Below are positions 22,601-34,541 of a DNA stretch of 64,000 bases, piece by piece. Source of the stretch: Blattamonas nauphoetae (taxonomy: Eukaryota; Preaxostyla; Oxymonadida). The notes under the pieces are model-generated. The model searched no databases. It was not told the DNA's origin and saw nothing but the letters and a program-made list of their open reading frames with translations. Numbering within the stretch: position 1 is the stretch's first letter; the number at the start of each line of letters is the position of its first letter. Made by a program: the position numbers and the translations under genes. The stretch lies in contig JARBJD010000155.1 of assembly GCA_033064195.1 (NCBI GenBank), positions 62,001-126,000 on the forward strand. The letters are read 5' to 3'.

Positions 22601-24321
22601 TTACTGTGATGAATGGGACGATTGGAAGAAAGAAGAAGGAGAAGAGACAGACACAGAACGGCGACAAGAGAAACGAAGAAACTGATTCTTTCGAAGGCGA
22701 GACAATTCAAGACATGGTTGGAGAGTGGCAGCACTTTGAGCGGCTGCAACACGAATGGGAAGAGATTCGAAAAGAGATCGAGGAGCGAGAATGGGCCGAA
22801 AGTGCTCTGAAAGCGGTTGAGCGGGAAAGAGAGAACACCAATCATCAAACAGGAGAATCTCACACTCACCCACACTCTGACAGCCCCCAAGTTCTCTCCT
22901 CTCCACTCCAAACACCTCAGAATTTGGACAGGACATCAAACACGATGTCGACTGTTCGACGAGAATCTCTGAACTTGTTTGACACTCTTCTTGGGGTGCC
23001 AGATTCGATTCAACAGCTTCATTCACAAGCTCCGTCCACAAATCTGCTGCTTGTGTCGAATTCGTCTCTCCTCAACTCAATTCTGTGTCCATCGAACTCT
23101 TCCTCTCCGTCACTCACTCTCTCCGCGTTTCCTCTTCTCGTTTCGATACTTCTGTCGACCACTGTGTTGGAGCAGATCAGTGTTGGGATGAGAGAAGAGA
23201 TTTCTCTTCTGACAGACGTCGATCATCAGTTCCACAACACTTTCCCTTCCCACATCGAAACACAGCCACAACCACATTTTATGGATCGACGAGAACGGAC
23301 ACATGATGATGAATGGATGAGTGAAGAACAAAGCGAGCGAGAACAGAGACAGAGCCCCAAACCATCCATCCAAAGTGAGAAGGAGGATGCTGATTCGGAT
23401 TCTGGGCAGTCTTCTTCGCATCACTCAACATCGAACGAGAGAGCTGACAGACAATCACAGAAACAACGATCACACATCACAGAAGCTCCAGTCGATGAAA
23501 GACGAGTCGGGACAGAACCCAAAACCAACACCCACCACCAGTCTCGAACCGACACTCAGGCGATCGTCCCACACTCGTCTTTTGGTGGAAGCCGCAGAGA
23601 GAACACTTCCACATCGAAACGAATTCATCCGGAAATCAAGCAGAGATTGGAAAAGCAGGATTTGCGTTATGGGGATGTTAAACGGGAAAAGGAACGAAGT
23701 CAAAACGAGACAAGTTCGATCGATGAGAATGATGATCAAAAATATTCTCACCACAACTCCACAATCCATTCAAAGCCTCTCTCACGAAACACAACGACTT
23801 CTGCTCGCCCTCCCGCTCCAAAAATAGACACTCGATCGACACGTCATTCACCTCCGCCTCAGAAGGAAGGTCGAACGAAGAAAGATGACAGAATTCACTC
23901 TCCATCTCGACGTGAACAGAGCTCACACTCACGACACTCCACGACAACATCATCATATCGAGCACAACGGAGGCCGAGTTCTGATTCTGTGGACAGTGCG
24001 CAAGAAGAGAAAGAGAAGAGAAGGCAGAGTCAGTCATCGTCGGAACAGGAAAAGCGAAACTCTCGAGAAATGCATTCCAGACACCAATCTATCGACTCGG
24101 AACATTCTCATCGACGTAATCATTCTCGGCATCGGTCTCGACATCACAGACGTGAAGAAAGAGTCGATTCTGGGAGTCAATTGGAGGAGGAAGAGAGAAC
24201 GATCACTCCTCATCAAGATGCATCGGTTCGACGGAGTCCATATGCTGTTCAGTGGAAGAAAATGGAAGAAAATCGCGGTTTTCCAAGCGACAGTCGGTCT
24301 AAACGAGATTCTAAGCATTAA
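19689..24321 (+). CDS. large acidic/SR-rich coiled-coil protein, unknown
   Basis: Four exons (19689-19803, 19838-19934, 19979-20058, 20105-24321) join in consistent phase with introns of 34, 44 and 46 nt, giving about 1502 residues. Residues 1-190 are helical and ordered-looking (LLALLESSFQQETKSYFQ, IKPLFDVLSRILEDES, HPYTLYLASLLLTSPSAKAL). This might be an ARM-like dimerisation module. The rest is acidic and Ser/Pro-rich with coiled coils near 410-470 and 740-830 (EKEEKRVLEDTIRREVERKRR). The C-terminal 250 residues are rich in Arg, Ser and His (HRRNHSRHRSRHHRREERVD), resembling SR-type splicing or RNA-processing proteins. I recognise no named family. The first exon and its 34-nt intron rest on phase and composition only. 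The main exon is secure. Confidence 0.75.
19804..19837 (+). other. ultra-short intron, 34 nt
   Basis: It starts GTTTGA and ends GCAATAG. It joins VWKTLSD to KKIRKETRTKS with a shared Lys codon. The family is unknown, so support comes from phase continuity. Confidence 0.5.
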
Positions 24322-24520
24322 TTTGTTTCTTGATTCAACCCCCTTCTGTCTTGCTTTTCTCTCGATACTCTTGATTAATCTCTCCTTACCTTGCATATTT
24401 TCATCCTCTCTACGCATACTTTAGTTTCATAGAATTTGCTCGTGTTATCCTCTTGATAAGTCTGGTGTAGTGGAAGATGAGAAAAAAGAATCAGAACAAA
24501 TAGTAGTTATCAAACAACAC
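24322..24520. other. convergent intergenic region
   Basis: About 200 bp between convergent genes. It must contain both 3' ends. Nothing else is seen. Confidence 0.4.
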
Positions 24521-26389
24521 TTATTGATCGATAATTTGCCCACTACGCTTGGCTTCAATCAATACTTGGCGTGCTTCGTTAACTTTTCCGAGCAGTTCAG
24601 CTGGATCTTCAAGCAATCGGACCAACTCCTGTGTGTCGAGTTCCAGAAGCATACCAGTGATTTTCCCTGCATATTCCTTATCAATATTCTCAATCTGTGG
24701 GAATAATGCTTCACCAAGAGTCTGTCTTTGTTCTTCCTGCGACATACGAGCGAGTTGTTGGGAATCGATCTGGACTGGTTGGAGATGACTTGCACCGGGC
24801 GTGCTACGCTCACTGGATCCTCGGGTGGTTTGTGAATGAGGTGAGGATGGAGCATGGACAGGCGAATGCATCATTCCTCCAGGACCCATTTGAGGCATTC
24901 CTGGCAACATTCCAGGCGATGTCTGTGTGAATGGGAATTGATAAGGGTATCCTCGCCCATATGGCGGCATTTGTGGTGGGGCCATTGGATATCTTCCCAT
25001 TTGAGGCATCATAGGCATCTGCCGCATTGGCCTTTGTCCAGGCGAAGTGTAGGACATATAATTCAGTGACCCGTAAGGGCCACTTGCGCCAAAGTTGGGA
25101 GGGGTGATCTGCTGCTGCATGTACATGTTGGGATGATACATATTTGAGATGGGAGGTGAATAATTGTTCATGGGCCGCATTCCAGGCGACGTTGATGTGT
25201 TGAATGGGAAGCGTCCTGGTGGCATCATCGGCATCATACCGGGGGCGTACATCATTTGGTATTGTTGTTGCGCTTGTTGCTTCATCATAACCGCTTTTCG
25301 CTCCTGTTTCGATTGACTGTAGTTCACATACAGTTCGGACTCTGTGTTCGGGATTTTCTGGCCATTCAGTTCGAGATAGGCTCGCCTAGCCTCCTCATCC
25401 GCGGAGAAACAACAAAAACCAAAGCCTCGACTCGTCCCATTCTCAGAACGCATGACACGGCATGAAGTGATTGTGCCATATTTTTGGAATAATGATCGCA
25501 TCTGGTCATCAGAGTACTCGAGAGGGAATCCACGCACGTAAAGATTGCGGAATCGTGTCTGTTCTCTCAGCATTTTCTTGAATCGAAGACGTTCTTTCTT
25601 TGTTCTGGCGATTGAGACGCGGAGATGTGTTTCGCTAAAAACAGGTTTGTCATTAAGGTTTTGGACTGCTTCTTTCACTGATTCTTCGTTATCATACCAC
25701 ACAAATCCATGATATGCTGTTGGGTTGTTTCGAGCCTGATGAATGCTTACACGAGTAATCTCGCCATATTGAGCAAAGGGCTGTTTAAGAGTTTCTTCTT
25801 TAATTGTTTCATCAAAGCCTGTGACGTATGCAGTCTTGTGTTCCGTTTGGTCAGCAGAACGAAAGTGTTCGACTGTGATCTCACTATCTCCCAATTTAGA
25901 GCCATTCAGCTGTGTTAGTGCCTTCTCAGCATCTTCTGGATTTTTGTACTGGACATATCCATATTTTTTTCCATCGAGAGTCAGACGGTCTGGGACAAAT
26001 GCTGATGAGACTTCTCCGACTTGACCGAAGTGTTCGTGGACCTGCTTTGTTTTGAAATCTGCTGGAATGCCCTTTACATAGAGATTTCCTTCGCTTTTTT
26101 CGCGTGCTTTTACATCAGGCTGTGACCAAACAAGTCGGATGGCCTTTCCTTTGATTTCAGAGTAATTCAAAGTCTTTAAGACTTCTTCTGCATCAGTACC
26201 GTTCTTGAAGTTCAAGTATCCGTATTTAAGCGAGACATTGGGTGGTGTATGATCACGACAGACACGGACACTTGAGAACAGTTCTCGGTTCAATTTTGTT
26301 TGAAAGAAGTGGATTAAGTCGTGTTCGGTGACATCGTCTGCCAGATCGGAAATAAAAAGGGTGTTTTGGCGAGTTCCCTGTGATGCCAT
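24521..26389 (-). CDS. PABPC: polyadenylate-binding protein, cytoplasmic type
   Basis: Binds mRNA poly(A) tails and bridges them to translation initiation and deadenylation factors. A single 622-residue frame from ATG 26389 has four RRMs: RRM1 at about 10-88 (TLFISDLADDVTEHDLIHFF; KYGYLNFKN), RRM2 at 98-175 (NLYVKGIP; KYGYVQYKN), RRM3 at 187-263 (AYVTGFDETIKEETLK; YHGFVWYDN) and RRM4 at 280-358 (NLYVRGFPLEYSDDQMRSLF; RGFGFCCFS). A Met/Pro/Gln/Gly-rich linker follows at about 370-530. The protein ends in a C-terminal MLLE/PABC domain (RQTLGEALFPQIENID, KITGMLLELDTQELVRLLEDPAEL), which binds PAM2 peptides. Length and order are canonical and no coding intron is needed. The divergent upstream gap to the AMPK beta gene is only 254 bp. 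Confidence 0.95.
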   Translation of the reverse strand: MASQGTRQNTLFISDLADDVTEHDLIHFFQTKLNRELFSSVRVCRDHTPPNVSLKYGYLNFKNGTDAEEVLKTLNYSEIKGKAIRLVWSQPDVKAREKSEGNLYVKGIPADFKTKQVHEHFGQVGEVSSAFVPDRLTLDGKKYGYVQYKNPEDAEKALTQLNGSKLGDSEITVEHFRSADQTEHKTAYVTGFDETIKEETLKQPFAQYGEITRVSIHQARNNPTAYHGFVWYDNEESVKEAVQNLNDKPVFSETHLRVSIARTKKERLRFKKMLREQTRFRNLYVRGFPLEYSDDQMRSLFQKYGTITSCRVMRSENGTSRGFGFCCFSADEEARRAYLELNGQKIPNTESELYVNYSQSKQERKAVMMKQQAQQQYQMMYAPGMMPMMPPGRFPFNTSTSPGMRPMNNYSPPISNMYHPNMYMQQQITPPNFGASGPYGSLNYMSYTSPGQRPMRQMPMMPQMGRYPMAPPQMPPYGRGYPYQFPFTQTSPGMLPGMPQMGPGGMMHSPVHAPSSPHSQTTRGSSERSTPGASHLQPVQIDSQQLARMSQEEQRQTLGEALFPQIENIDKEYAGKITGMLLELDTQELVRLLEDPAELLGKVNEARQVLIEAKRSGQIIDQ

Positions 26390-26643
26390 CGTTCTAAATC
26401 AAGAGAGGAGGAGGAGACGATGATGATTCGAAAAAAGCTGAAAGAAAAAATGTAATCATGACAAATTTGAGAGTTTGAGATTGTGGGAAGGGCGGAATTC
26501 ACAAAAATGAGAGATGTTTTGAAAACACACCAACAAAAGAAAAACCCAACGATCAGATCCACAATCTCCACTTTAGTCGGAACCATAACCTATTTCTTTC
26601 ATTTTCCCCAACATTCAAATATTCTTCATTTACTCGGAGTTTC
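26390..26643. other. shared divergent promoter
   Basis: 254 bp between the start codons of the PABP (minus) and AMPK beta (plus) genes. It must contain both promoters and 5' UTRs. No further gene is seen. Confidence 0.4.
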
Positions 26644-27991
26644 ATGGGAAATACCTCTGCTAAGGAGGACAACCCTGCTCCAATTGTTTCACAAACAAGT
26701 TGTATGTTCATTCTCATTGCCACGATCATCTCGCAATTTGCTGGTCTTTCACATTATCTACCTGTCGTTCGTGTAATCTATTCATAAAATCTTTTATTAA
26801 TTTTCAGCTCGACGTGCCACGAAGAAGGAACCGTATTCCTTCACAGAATCGGAAGGAGATTTGTTCCAGGCTCGGGATAAAGACCTAAAGCAGAGGCCCC
26901 AACACACATTCAACCCAATTCAAACAGATGTTGAGCCTCACAATTCCACCAACAATTCACCAGCCAAACCCAACCCAGCAGCCCAACCACAGAAAGTTCA
27001 ACCGGAATCGCCAATCCGACCGAATTGTACAAGTCCACCATTTCCATCGAACCCTGAGCCTCAACCTGTAGTTCCGGAGGACCCTTTTCTGGAGTTGAGT
27101 TTCACTTGGACCTACGGGGCAGTCAATTCTGTCTTCATAGCTGGATCCTTCAATCAATGGAAGAATAAAATTGCACTGACCGCAATTCGCAGTCTAAATG
27201 ACTCTAATGGTCCATCTCATACGGATCTGTCCAGTGGAAACTACTCTGACAAGCAACGACAGGAGCTGGAAACGGACCGTCTGGAAAACGATGGAAAAAC
27301 AACAAAATGGGTCAAAAAGTGGTCAATTGCTGTAAAACTTCGTCCTGGCACTTATTATTATAAATTTATCGTGGATAATCAGTGGCGCCACGACCCGCAT
27401 CTCCCCAACGGTGTCGATACTGCAGGCACACAAGTCAACATTCTGACTCTAACTCCGAATAATCCTCAGACTCCACCAAAGCCAACTGTTCAACCTTGGC
27501 CGAAGCCTGAAGAACCAAACGACACGCCGATCACTCCACTCGCATCCCCAAGTCACTCAAAGCAGGAATCCGACAAGGCAGAACATGAGCGGAGAAAGAT
27601 TATGCTGGAAAAGGTGTTTTCGCGTGGGTACTCACAAGTTGTGCCTCCGCAGGAAGTTTTCACCGCTTCGGCGAAACCACTAACAATTCCTGCGACTTTT
27701 CGACTTTTCTTTGATCCCCTTCAATACACCACCTACCACCACATCATCCAAAAAAAGAACTATCACAATGACGTTCATATATCTTCCTGTTTATCCAACC
27801 AGTACAGATTCAACCACAAATCATTCACCGTCGTTATTTATCAACCAGCGGACTCTGCGAAGAGTGAAAGTGAAGTAGCTGAAAGGTCAAAAACCCTTTT
27901 GGACTCACTTCTTATTAAAACGCAAAGGCAGACTCTTCTTGACTACGCTACCACCGTCCAACGATTGTCCACCACCACCCTAAATGGATGA
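26644..27991 (+). CDS. PRKAB: AMP-activated protein kinase beta subunit
   Basis: The scaffold subunit of the AMPK/SNF1 heterotrimer, which senses cellular energy. Exon 26644-26698 and exon 26808-27991 are joined over a 109-nt intron, giving 412 residues. The short first exon supplies MGNTSAKEDN, which matches animal beta subunits (MGNTSSE) and predicts N-myristoylation of Gly2. The CBM48 glycogen-binding domain lies at about residues 110-225 (FTWTYGAVNSVFIAGSFNQW, LRPGTYYYKFIVDNQWRHDP). The C-terminal ASC domain, which holds the alpha and gamma subunits, lies at about 280-390 (HHIIQKKNYHND, VHISSCLSNQYRFNHKSFTVVIYQP). Pro-rich linkers make it longer than the ~270-residue human protein. The donor is GTTGTATG and the acceptor TTTTCAG. 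The conserved N-terminus strongly supports the start. Confidence 0.92.
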
Positions 27992-28396
27992 TCGAGGCCT
28001 CAAGCGACTTGGTCCTTGCCAACACGCAGAGTTTATGTTTTCTGTGTCGAGTAGTTCTTCTCCAACTCTTCTTTTCATGCACTATTGGAATAATCATTTT
28101 TATGTTCGTTTTAGACGGCTGTTTATACCGCACATCAATCTTATCGACACCCTTATTCTTTCTGACATTGTTTTCTTAAATATCATTCTGTTCAAACGTC
28201 TTTTGAGACTTCACGATCAACCCACAGTCACGGTCATCCTGAACATCTTAGCTTAACACACCCGTTATGACGGACACTCCTGGAGTGTCCAAGTCCAATT
28301 CGGTTTCTTTTCGATTTTTCATCATTCTCTTCTCGGTATTCTCTCCTTACTCCCCTTTTTCGTCCATCTCTCAATCCTCAGTTTCGTCCCAAATTA
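27992..28396. other. intergenic with perfect 19-bp palindrome
   Basis: About 400 bp between AMPK beta and the RasGEF gene, both on the plus strand. It is T-rich toward the right, as expected for a promoter. The one notable feature is the palindrome at 28272-28290. No gene is seen. Confidence 0.4.
28272..28290. promoter_or_regulatory. perfect inverted repeat GGACACTCC-T-GGAGTGTCC
   Basis: Nine-base arms around one central base, 106 bp upstream of the RasGEF start codon. It could be a dimeric transcription-factor site or an RNA hairpin in the 5' UTR. This is the only copy I noticed in the window. Confidence 0.35.
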
Positions 28397-31300
28397 ATGT
28401 CCCTCCAAATTGAATTGGATACTGAGCAAAGTCACTTTCGTCAACAACCCCGCCCTACTTCTATTGAGATGTATGCTTCTGATGTATTCTCTTCTCCTTG
28501 GATAATCGTGTCATTCATCACGTAATTCACATTTCCATTTTTCGTTGATTTTGTTATTGTTCATTATGTATCCCTTCATTGCAACTCTTAGAGGAAACTC
28601 ATTATCGTCCCCGACTGAAGAAGGTATCCCTACGACGCCAATGCTGGAAAAGAAGACACGAAGACACTTCGACTTTCCACTGCCCGACCATCCATCGTTT
28701 GTGCCTCAAGGTCGAAATTCATCTCGTGCCACTCCTCTTATGTCGCCATCTCGATTGTCAACGCAGACATCAACCCGCCATAGCATCACAGGAGTGCCAT
28801 CAACATCTCAGAAGCCTCCGGACGCGTTTACACGGAATGCAAACATCATATCACCGACAACAACAGTTGTTACAGGTCGGAAAGGTGGGTTTCCGTCACT
28901 AGGATCACCGACTGATTCAAATTCACAAGATCTCATCGCAGGTTCAATACACCATCACCAACAGAAACCATCAAAACCCTCATCCATGTATAAAGTTAGC
29001 GAAACACTATCTGTCCCCTCCCTTCTCACAATCCCTCATTTCATTGAGCTGGTCGCTGTGAAGAACGCCAGTTTCACACTTCGATCAGCTTTTTTGTTCA
29101 GCTTCCGAAAATTCATCACCCCTCATGAACTTGTCCTTTCTCTTGCTTACACAACTATCGTTCATCTCGAAGCAACACAGCCTGAAATCAACCTCTATAC
29201 ATCAATCAAGGATCACACCTTCCTGGAAATGGCCAAAGCTTCCCCGTATGGTCTTGATCGATGCATCACTGTGTCTGAAATCGATTGTGTTGCTTTGTTT
29301 ATTTTCACGTGGGTCAAAGGATATAATGATTTCAGTCCGCCAAACCCTGAAATCACTTACGAACATCTGAATTATCTTCTTGAGCTCCTTCTTCTATCAG
29401 CGAGTAAGAAGAGTGTTTTCCTGGGAAAGATCGGAGATATTGTGAACGAGATGCGTGCAGAGCGAATCAAACTCCTTGATCAAGTCAAGAAAGAAAAAAA
29501 GAAATCAACACCAGTCAGGACAGACTCTCATACAAGAATCCTCTCCCACGATTCATCCTCAAAACATAGTCTCCGATCATCGCATTCTTCTTCATCATCC
29601 ATTCATAATAACGACGAACACGAACCATTCGATTGGGATGACACTCAGTGGCTCCAACCAAATCAAGCAAATGGCCAAGACTATCCGCCAACTGCTGTCC
29701 GAGGTTCAATGACCTTGAAAAGATTATCCGGTCCGTCGTTGTTTGGAGTTAAAGACAGCATCGCTCTCTCAATCGCTGTCACTCTCACCCACATCGAAGA
29801 TCGTCTTGTTAAGCTTATCCAAATCAATGAATTTCTCGATGCAAATTGGCTGAGTGATGACAAAGCTGTACTGTCTCCAAATATCGTCAAAATGACTCAA
29901 CACTTCAACCGGGTGACAAGTTGGGTTCCTGCCGTTGTTCTTTCATATGACACGCCAAAGAAGAGAGCAAAAATGTGGGATTTATTCATTAGTGTTGCTG
30001 AAGAACTTCGAAAACTCAAGAATTACAACGGATTGATGGAAATCATCTTTGGAATGGAACATCGAGCACTCAAGCGTCTGAAAGAAACAAAGAAACAACG
30101 GAAGAAGTCAGATGAAAGTCTGATGGACTTGTTAGAACGACCACCGACTTATCCACATCTAGTTCGCGAACTCAATCGAACACTCCCTCCCAAAATCGTG
30201 ATTCTCCCACTCCTCCTCAAAGAAGTCATATATGCTGAAAATTGGGGATCATTCACAGAAACAGTCAGTTTAAAGCATGCTTCAACTGTTGAACTTCCCA
30301 CCTATTCTGGAAACATCTCACCCATTGTTTCACCAACATCGCTCGTCCCAACCCCGAAATTCGCACCAACTCCGGATCCTTTTCCAGACCCTGAAGAGGA
30401 AGAATACGAAGAGTATGAAGAAGATGAAGAATACGAGGAAGAATTCGAAGAGGACACTGTTATGATGGTTCGTGTCGAAAAGTGCATGGCTTACTTCAAA
30501 GTTGTCGACGACTTTCACACCTCCGTCCAATCGCCTATTTCCCTTCCACGAGTGCCCATTCTTTCTTCAGCTCTTTTTGGGCCACACCAGATCGGATCCC
30601 CATCACATGCGGACAGTCCTTTTCAGCTCTCCAACTCAGCATCTCAATCAACATCCCTCACTCAACAAACACCTCCAAAACCCCGAAATTCACGTTCCAA
30701 TGATGCTTCCTCAAATTCACCACTTCAACTTGAGCCAATGCCAACGGACGACGAACTCATCGAACGATCTCGACAACTTGAACGTCCAACCCTTCTCAAA
30801 ACGACATCCAGTCACAGACAGTTAGAAAGCACCTCCAAGCCTTTTACCCCCTCCTCTCACGCTGTGACCACCTCCACATCCCCAATCGAGCCCAATCCAA
30901 ATAACAATTCCCAAACCAAGATTCCATACGAGTTCGCAAGTCCACTCGAAAAATCCGAAGACTCCACCACGCACGGCGATCAATCATCCCTCGGACGATC
31001 ATCACATCCTCCCATGAACAGCATACAAGTCTCAACAGATCCACGCTCGCCATTTTCGAACCTGAGTGTAGAAGTCACTATGGGAACACTGAAAAAAGAC
31101 AAAAAACAAATAGTTGCCCAAATTGAGCCAACAACAGAGGAAGGACGATCTGTATACTTCTCAACGAACCACTCGTCCACTCACACGACGTCACTCATCA
31201 CCCCATCGTCCGGAATCCATCACGACTTCCACGATTCTGACACACCAAAGACACTCACCGCGTCTCCTTCTCGATCTCTCAAAATTGCGACTCTTGCGGG

Positions 31301-33836
31301 GTCGAAAGAGGATTCTCCGCATCGACAATCAACGACACTCCCAGGTCCACCTAAAACGGATTCGATTTCAGCATCTCCCTTCTCAGATGTGCAGGGGGTT
31401 GTGGAGTTCTCGACCCTCTCAAAGAAGGAAGCCCTTGATCAGCTGAAGAAAATGAGGACAGATTCAACTTACTCATCAGCGACAAATACTCGACCAGGCA
31501 CGCCTCAACAGAAGATCGGAAGAACACCGTCGCCAGCCACCCCTTCAACTGTTTCAGTCAGTCCTCGTCCACCGCCTCAATTGACCAAGCTTCCAGTGGT
31601 CTCGTCGAAGCTGGTGGACAAGAAAGTGGAGGAGTCTGAACCTCCCACCCCACAATCCGATTTTGATTCTCCCACATCCACTCCAGAACCTCCGAGTGAT
31701 GAAGATTTCCCGCCTCCACCGACACCATCCTCTTGTGAAGAGGAATCTCTCCCTCCCACACCTCCCTCGTCGTCAGCCCCATCTCCACCTCCACTCACTC
31801 CATCTGTACACTCTGTCACAGCCTCGCAAGAATCAGCTCCCACTCTCTTACACAAACAGATCACTGGAAAGGTCATCCACGGTTCTAAACCAGTATCCCC
31901 ACGGTCTGTGCCAACATCGGCATCGAGTAACGCTGTGACGCCTCTCTTCCCGTCACCATCGCCTCAACACCACCAATCCCTCATCCACTCCGAGTTCCAC
32001 CGCTCACTTCTCAAACAAATCGAGGAGCATCGACTCAGGCTGGGACAGCAACAATCAAAGAACAGGCCAACAAGCAAGGCTGCTCTCAACAAGAATCGAG
32101 CGGGAGAAGTCGTCCAAACACCAACAGGGCCAAAACGACTTGTTCGAAAGAACACAAGCATCTTTCCTCTTCTTTGCATGTTGGGAGAAGAACGGACCGG
32201 TTACGAGACATCAAAGGATCGGATCAAACAGCGAGAAAGGAGGAGCAAGCTGAACATTCAGGAAGCGGATGACGATGGGAAGACAGACATGGATTCAGAT
32301 TCGGACGCAGCTGTTTCGGTCGAACTCGAAGACAACATGTTCGATGAGTCAGGATCTGGTTCGACAGACGACGAGAAGTCATCGCCGGAACTTCCAAACT
32401 TCAGCCAGACACGACTTCCGAGGAAAGATACAGCTCGCATGAACAAAAAAGCGTCTGGTTCGCCTGACCCGCTCATCCAGACAGTCAATCTCTCCAATCG
32501 GACTCAATCAACAGTGACTGCTCCGTCAGTCTCTCGAAGACCGTCGATGGGAGCGCCACGTATCATCAGTTTCGAGTCGTACGATCAGTTTGATATGACC
32601 GAAATGCCGTCACTGATTCGGTTTTTGGTTGATGTTGGAAATATGCAGCATACACTCGTCCCGCCCACAATCCTCCACACGTGGGCTCACCTCTTCTCTC
32701 CGTCATTTCAATACTCCCAGACCATGAAAAGCACAGATCCACGACACTCCCTCTTTCCCTTCCTTCGAATCCCTGCATCGTTCGTCGTTCCGGTCGCTCC
32801 CAATTCTTATGTTCCTCCATCTCGCAATTCTCGTGTCTTTCTCTCCTCATTCACTCTCATCGAACGACCCCGAGTCCCTCCACCACCACTGGGAGAGCCG
32901 AGTTCAGTGTTTGTGTTGAATCCACTCCCAGTTGATCTGTGGGGACTCGACTGTGCAACGACGATCACACCCACTCTCCATCTTCGATATTCGTTGAGTG
33001 ATGACGGGAAGCCAGTGACTCCGACGTCAAACACGACCGCGTCGCGGGACAGAGCAGGGACGATTGCTCTCCGACGAGCGTCGTCCCGGGGAGGTCTGTC
33101 GATGACGAAGGGACTCAGTGCTCTCCTCTCCAGCCCGAGATCATCGGAAGGCACACCAAAACAGGTTTCCATGCCATCTCCGACTGTTTTGAAGACACCT
33201 GAACCGACAACGACAATCACAACAGTCGCGTTGACTTCAACAAAACCGATCATCACATCGAATATGCAGACATGCAGTCCTGTTCTGACTCCGGCGGGGA
33301 AGGAGGAAGTGGAGGAGGAAGAGAGTGAGTTTGAGAGTGGATCTGAGTACACGACAGAGTACACCACAGAAGAGGGCGAGGATGAAGAAGAAGGCGAAGA
33401 GGAGAGTTCTGAGACAGTCGCTCAAGTCCCAACCCCTCTCCTCTTTACCACTCCTCCAAAACCCGCACTCTCGACTCGAATCGGCCCAACACTCAAAAGT
33501 CCGTTCCCGTCGAATCAGGATTTGATTGATCGGGCGAGGTCGCCGATGTTGAGAGGAAATTCAGTGTTGTCTCCACACGTCCCGCCGTCGTCTCAGTTGA
33601 GCCACACAAACAGCATCGCCCCTTCTCTGCAGTACACTCCAATCCTTCCCCCGAAGTCAGAACCGAAAGCGGAGGAGCCGACGAAGAAGGAGAAGAAGCA
33701 TCGAATCCCGATCTCGTTCATCCCGTTCAACACTCGGCGGCATTCGCTTCCCTTCGCGTCATACTCTCCACAACGCTTCATCCTCACTTTCGACGATTAT
33801 ATCCGCACGTTAGACAACAACGAGGATGAAGGGTGA
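28397..33836 (+). CDS. giant Ras guanine nucleotide exchange factor (RasGEF/CDC25)
   Basis: A Ras-family GTPase activator that exchanges GDP for GTP. Exon 28397-28521 (start MSLQIELDTEQ) is joined over a 70-nt intron to 28592-33836, giving 1789 residues. A RasGEF N-terminal (REM-like) region lies at about 180-335 (AFLFSFRKFITPHELVLSL, CVALFIFTWVKGYNDF). The catalytic CDC25 region is at about 425-680, with SIALSIAVTLTHIEDRLVKLI, SPNIVKMTQHFNRVTSWV, LRKLKNYNGLMEIIFGM (the helix that inserts into Ras) and YAENWGSF. An acidic insert EEEEYEEYEEDEEYEE interrupts its C-terminal end. About 1000 disordered Ser/Pro residues follow, holding one ordered-looking block near 1360-1510 (FESYDQFDMTEMPSLIRFLVDVG, LHTWAHLFSPSF) of unknown type. 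No PH, DH or SH3 domain is visible. Confidence 0.85.
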
Positions 33837-34541
33837 CACACTCGCTCATCTCCTCTCTCCGTACTCTGTTTTTGCTGCTCCTTGTCACTTCTCTGTCTCT
33901 GGATCGTCGCCTAATTAGGCGCCAGATTGTCATGTTCGGATCTCTCTTTCTTGGAAGCGGGAGCATGGTGGGTCTCGTTTCATCGACGCTTGTACGGAAC
34001 CACAGAACACTCTGATTTCGTTTTTCCTCGTTCAATAGCAATTGGTTCAGGCGAGACGGTTCGATTCTGTTCACATCAGGTTCATCGTTCAGTTCTTTCT
34101 TCGTTTTCGTAGACAATTGATCTCGCCTTTAGTTGCTTTTGTGTTTATCTTGACTGAGCTATCGTTACACATCATTCCTTTCCTCTCTCATCGTCCCATC
34201 CCATCGCCTCATCGTCCCATCCCATCGCCTCCCGTCCCTTCCAACTCTCCTCTTGCACACCCAACACTCTCGGAGCTACTCCTCTTCTTTCGACGTCTCC
34301 CGCATCCCTGCTTTCCTTCTGTCTTTATAGCTCGGATGAGAGATCACTACAAGTCATATTCTTTTGAGATATCTGGATTCCGCACACCATCTGTTATTTT
34401 TCGCGATCTTCTTGTTTTGACTTATTGATGATGATTCGTCCGAATCTGAAAGTTTTTCAGGTCTACCAGGAACTTGTAAAATGGAAATCGGGGAAAGTAA
34501 CTTGATATCTGAATGAAAACTGATGAGGACGAGAAAAAAAC
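33837..34541. other. intergenic, 705 bp, with 21-bp tandem duplication
   Basis: It lies between the RasGEF and listerin genes on the same strand. It is T-rich and pyrimidine-rich, with no convincing gene. It contains an exact two-copy repeat at 34188-34229. Confidence 0.4.
34188..34229. repeat. exact 21-bp tandem duplication
   Basis: Two identical units of TCATCGTCCCATCCCATCGCC (34188-34208 and 34209-34229), about 315 bp upstream of the listerin start. The unit itself contains two CCCATC steps. It is probably a simple replication-slippage product. Confidence 0.8.
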
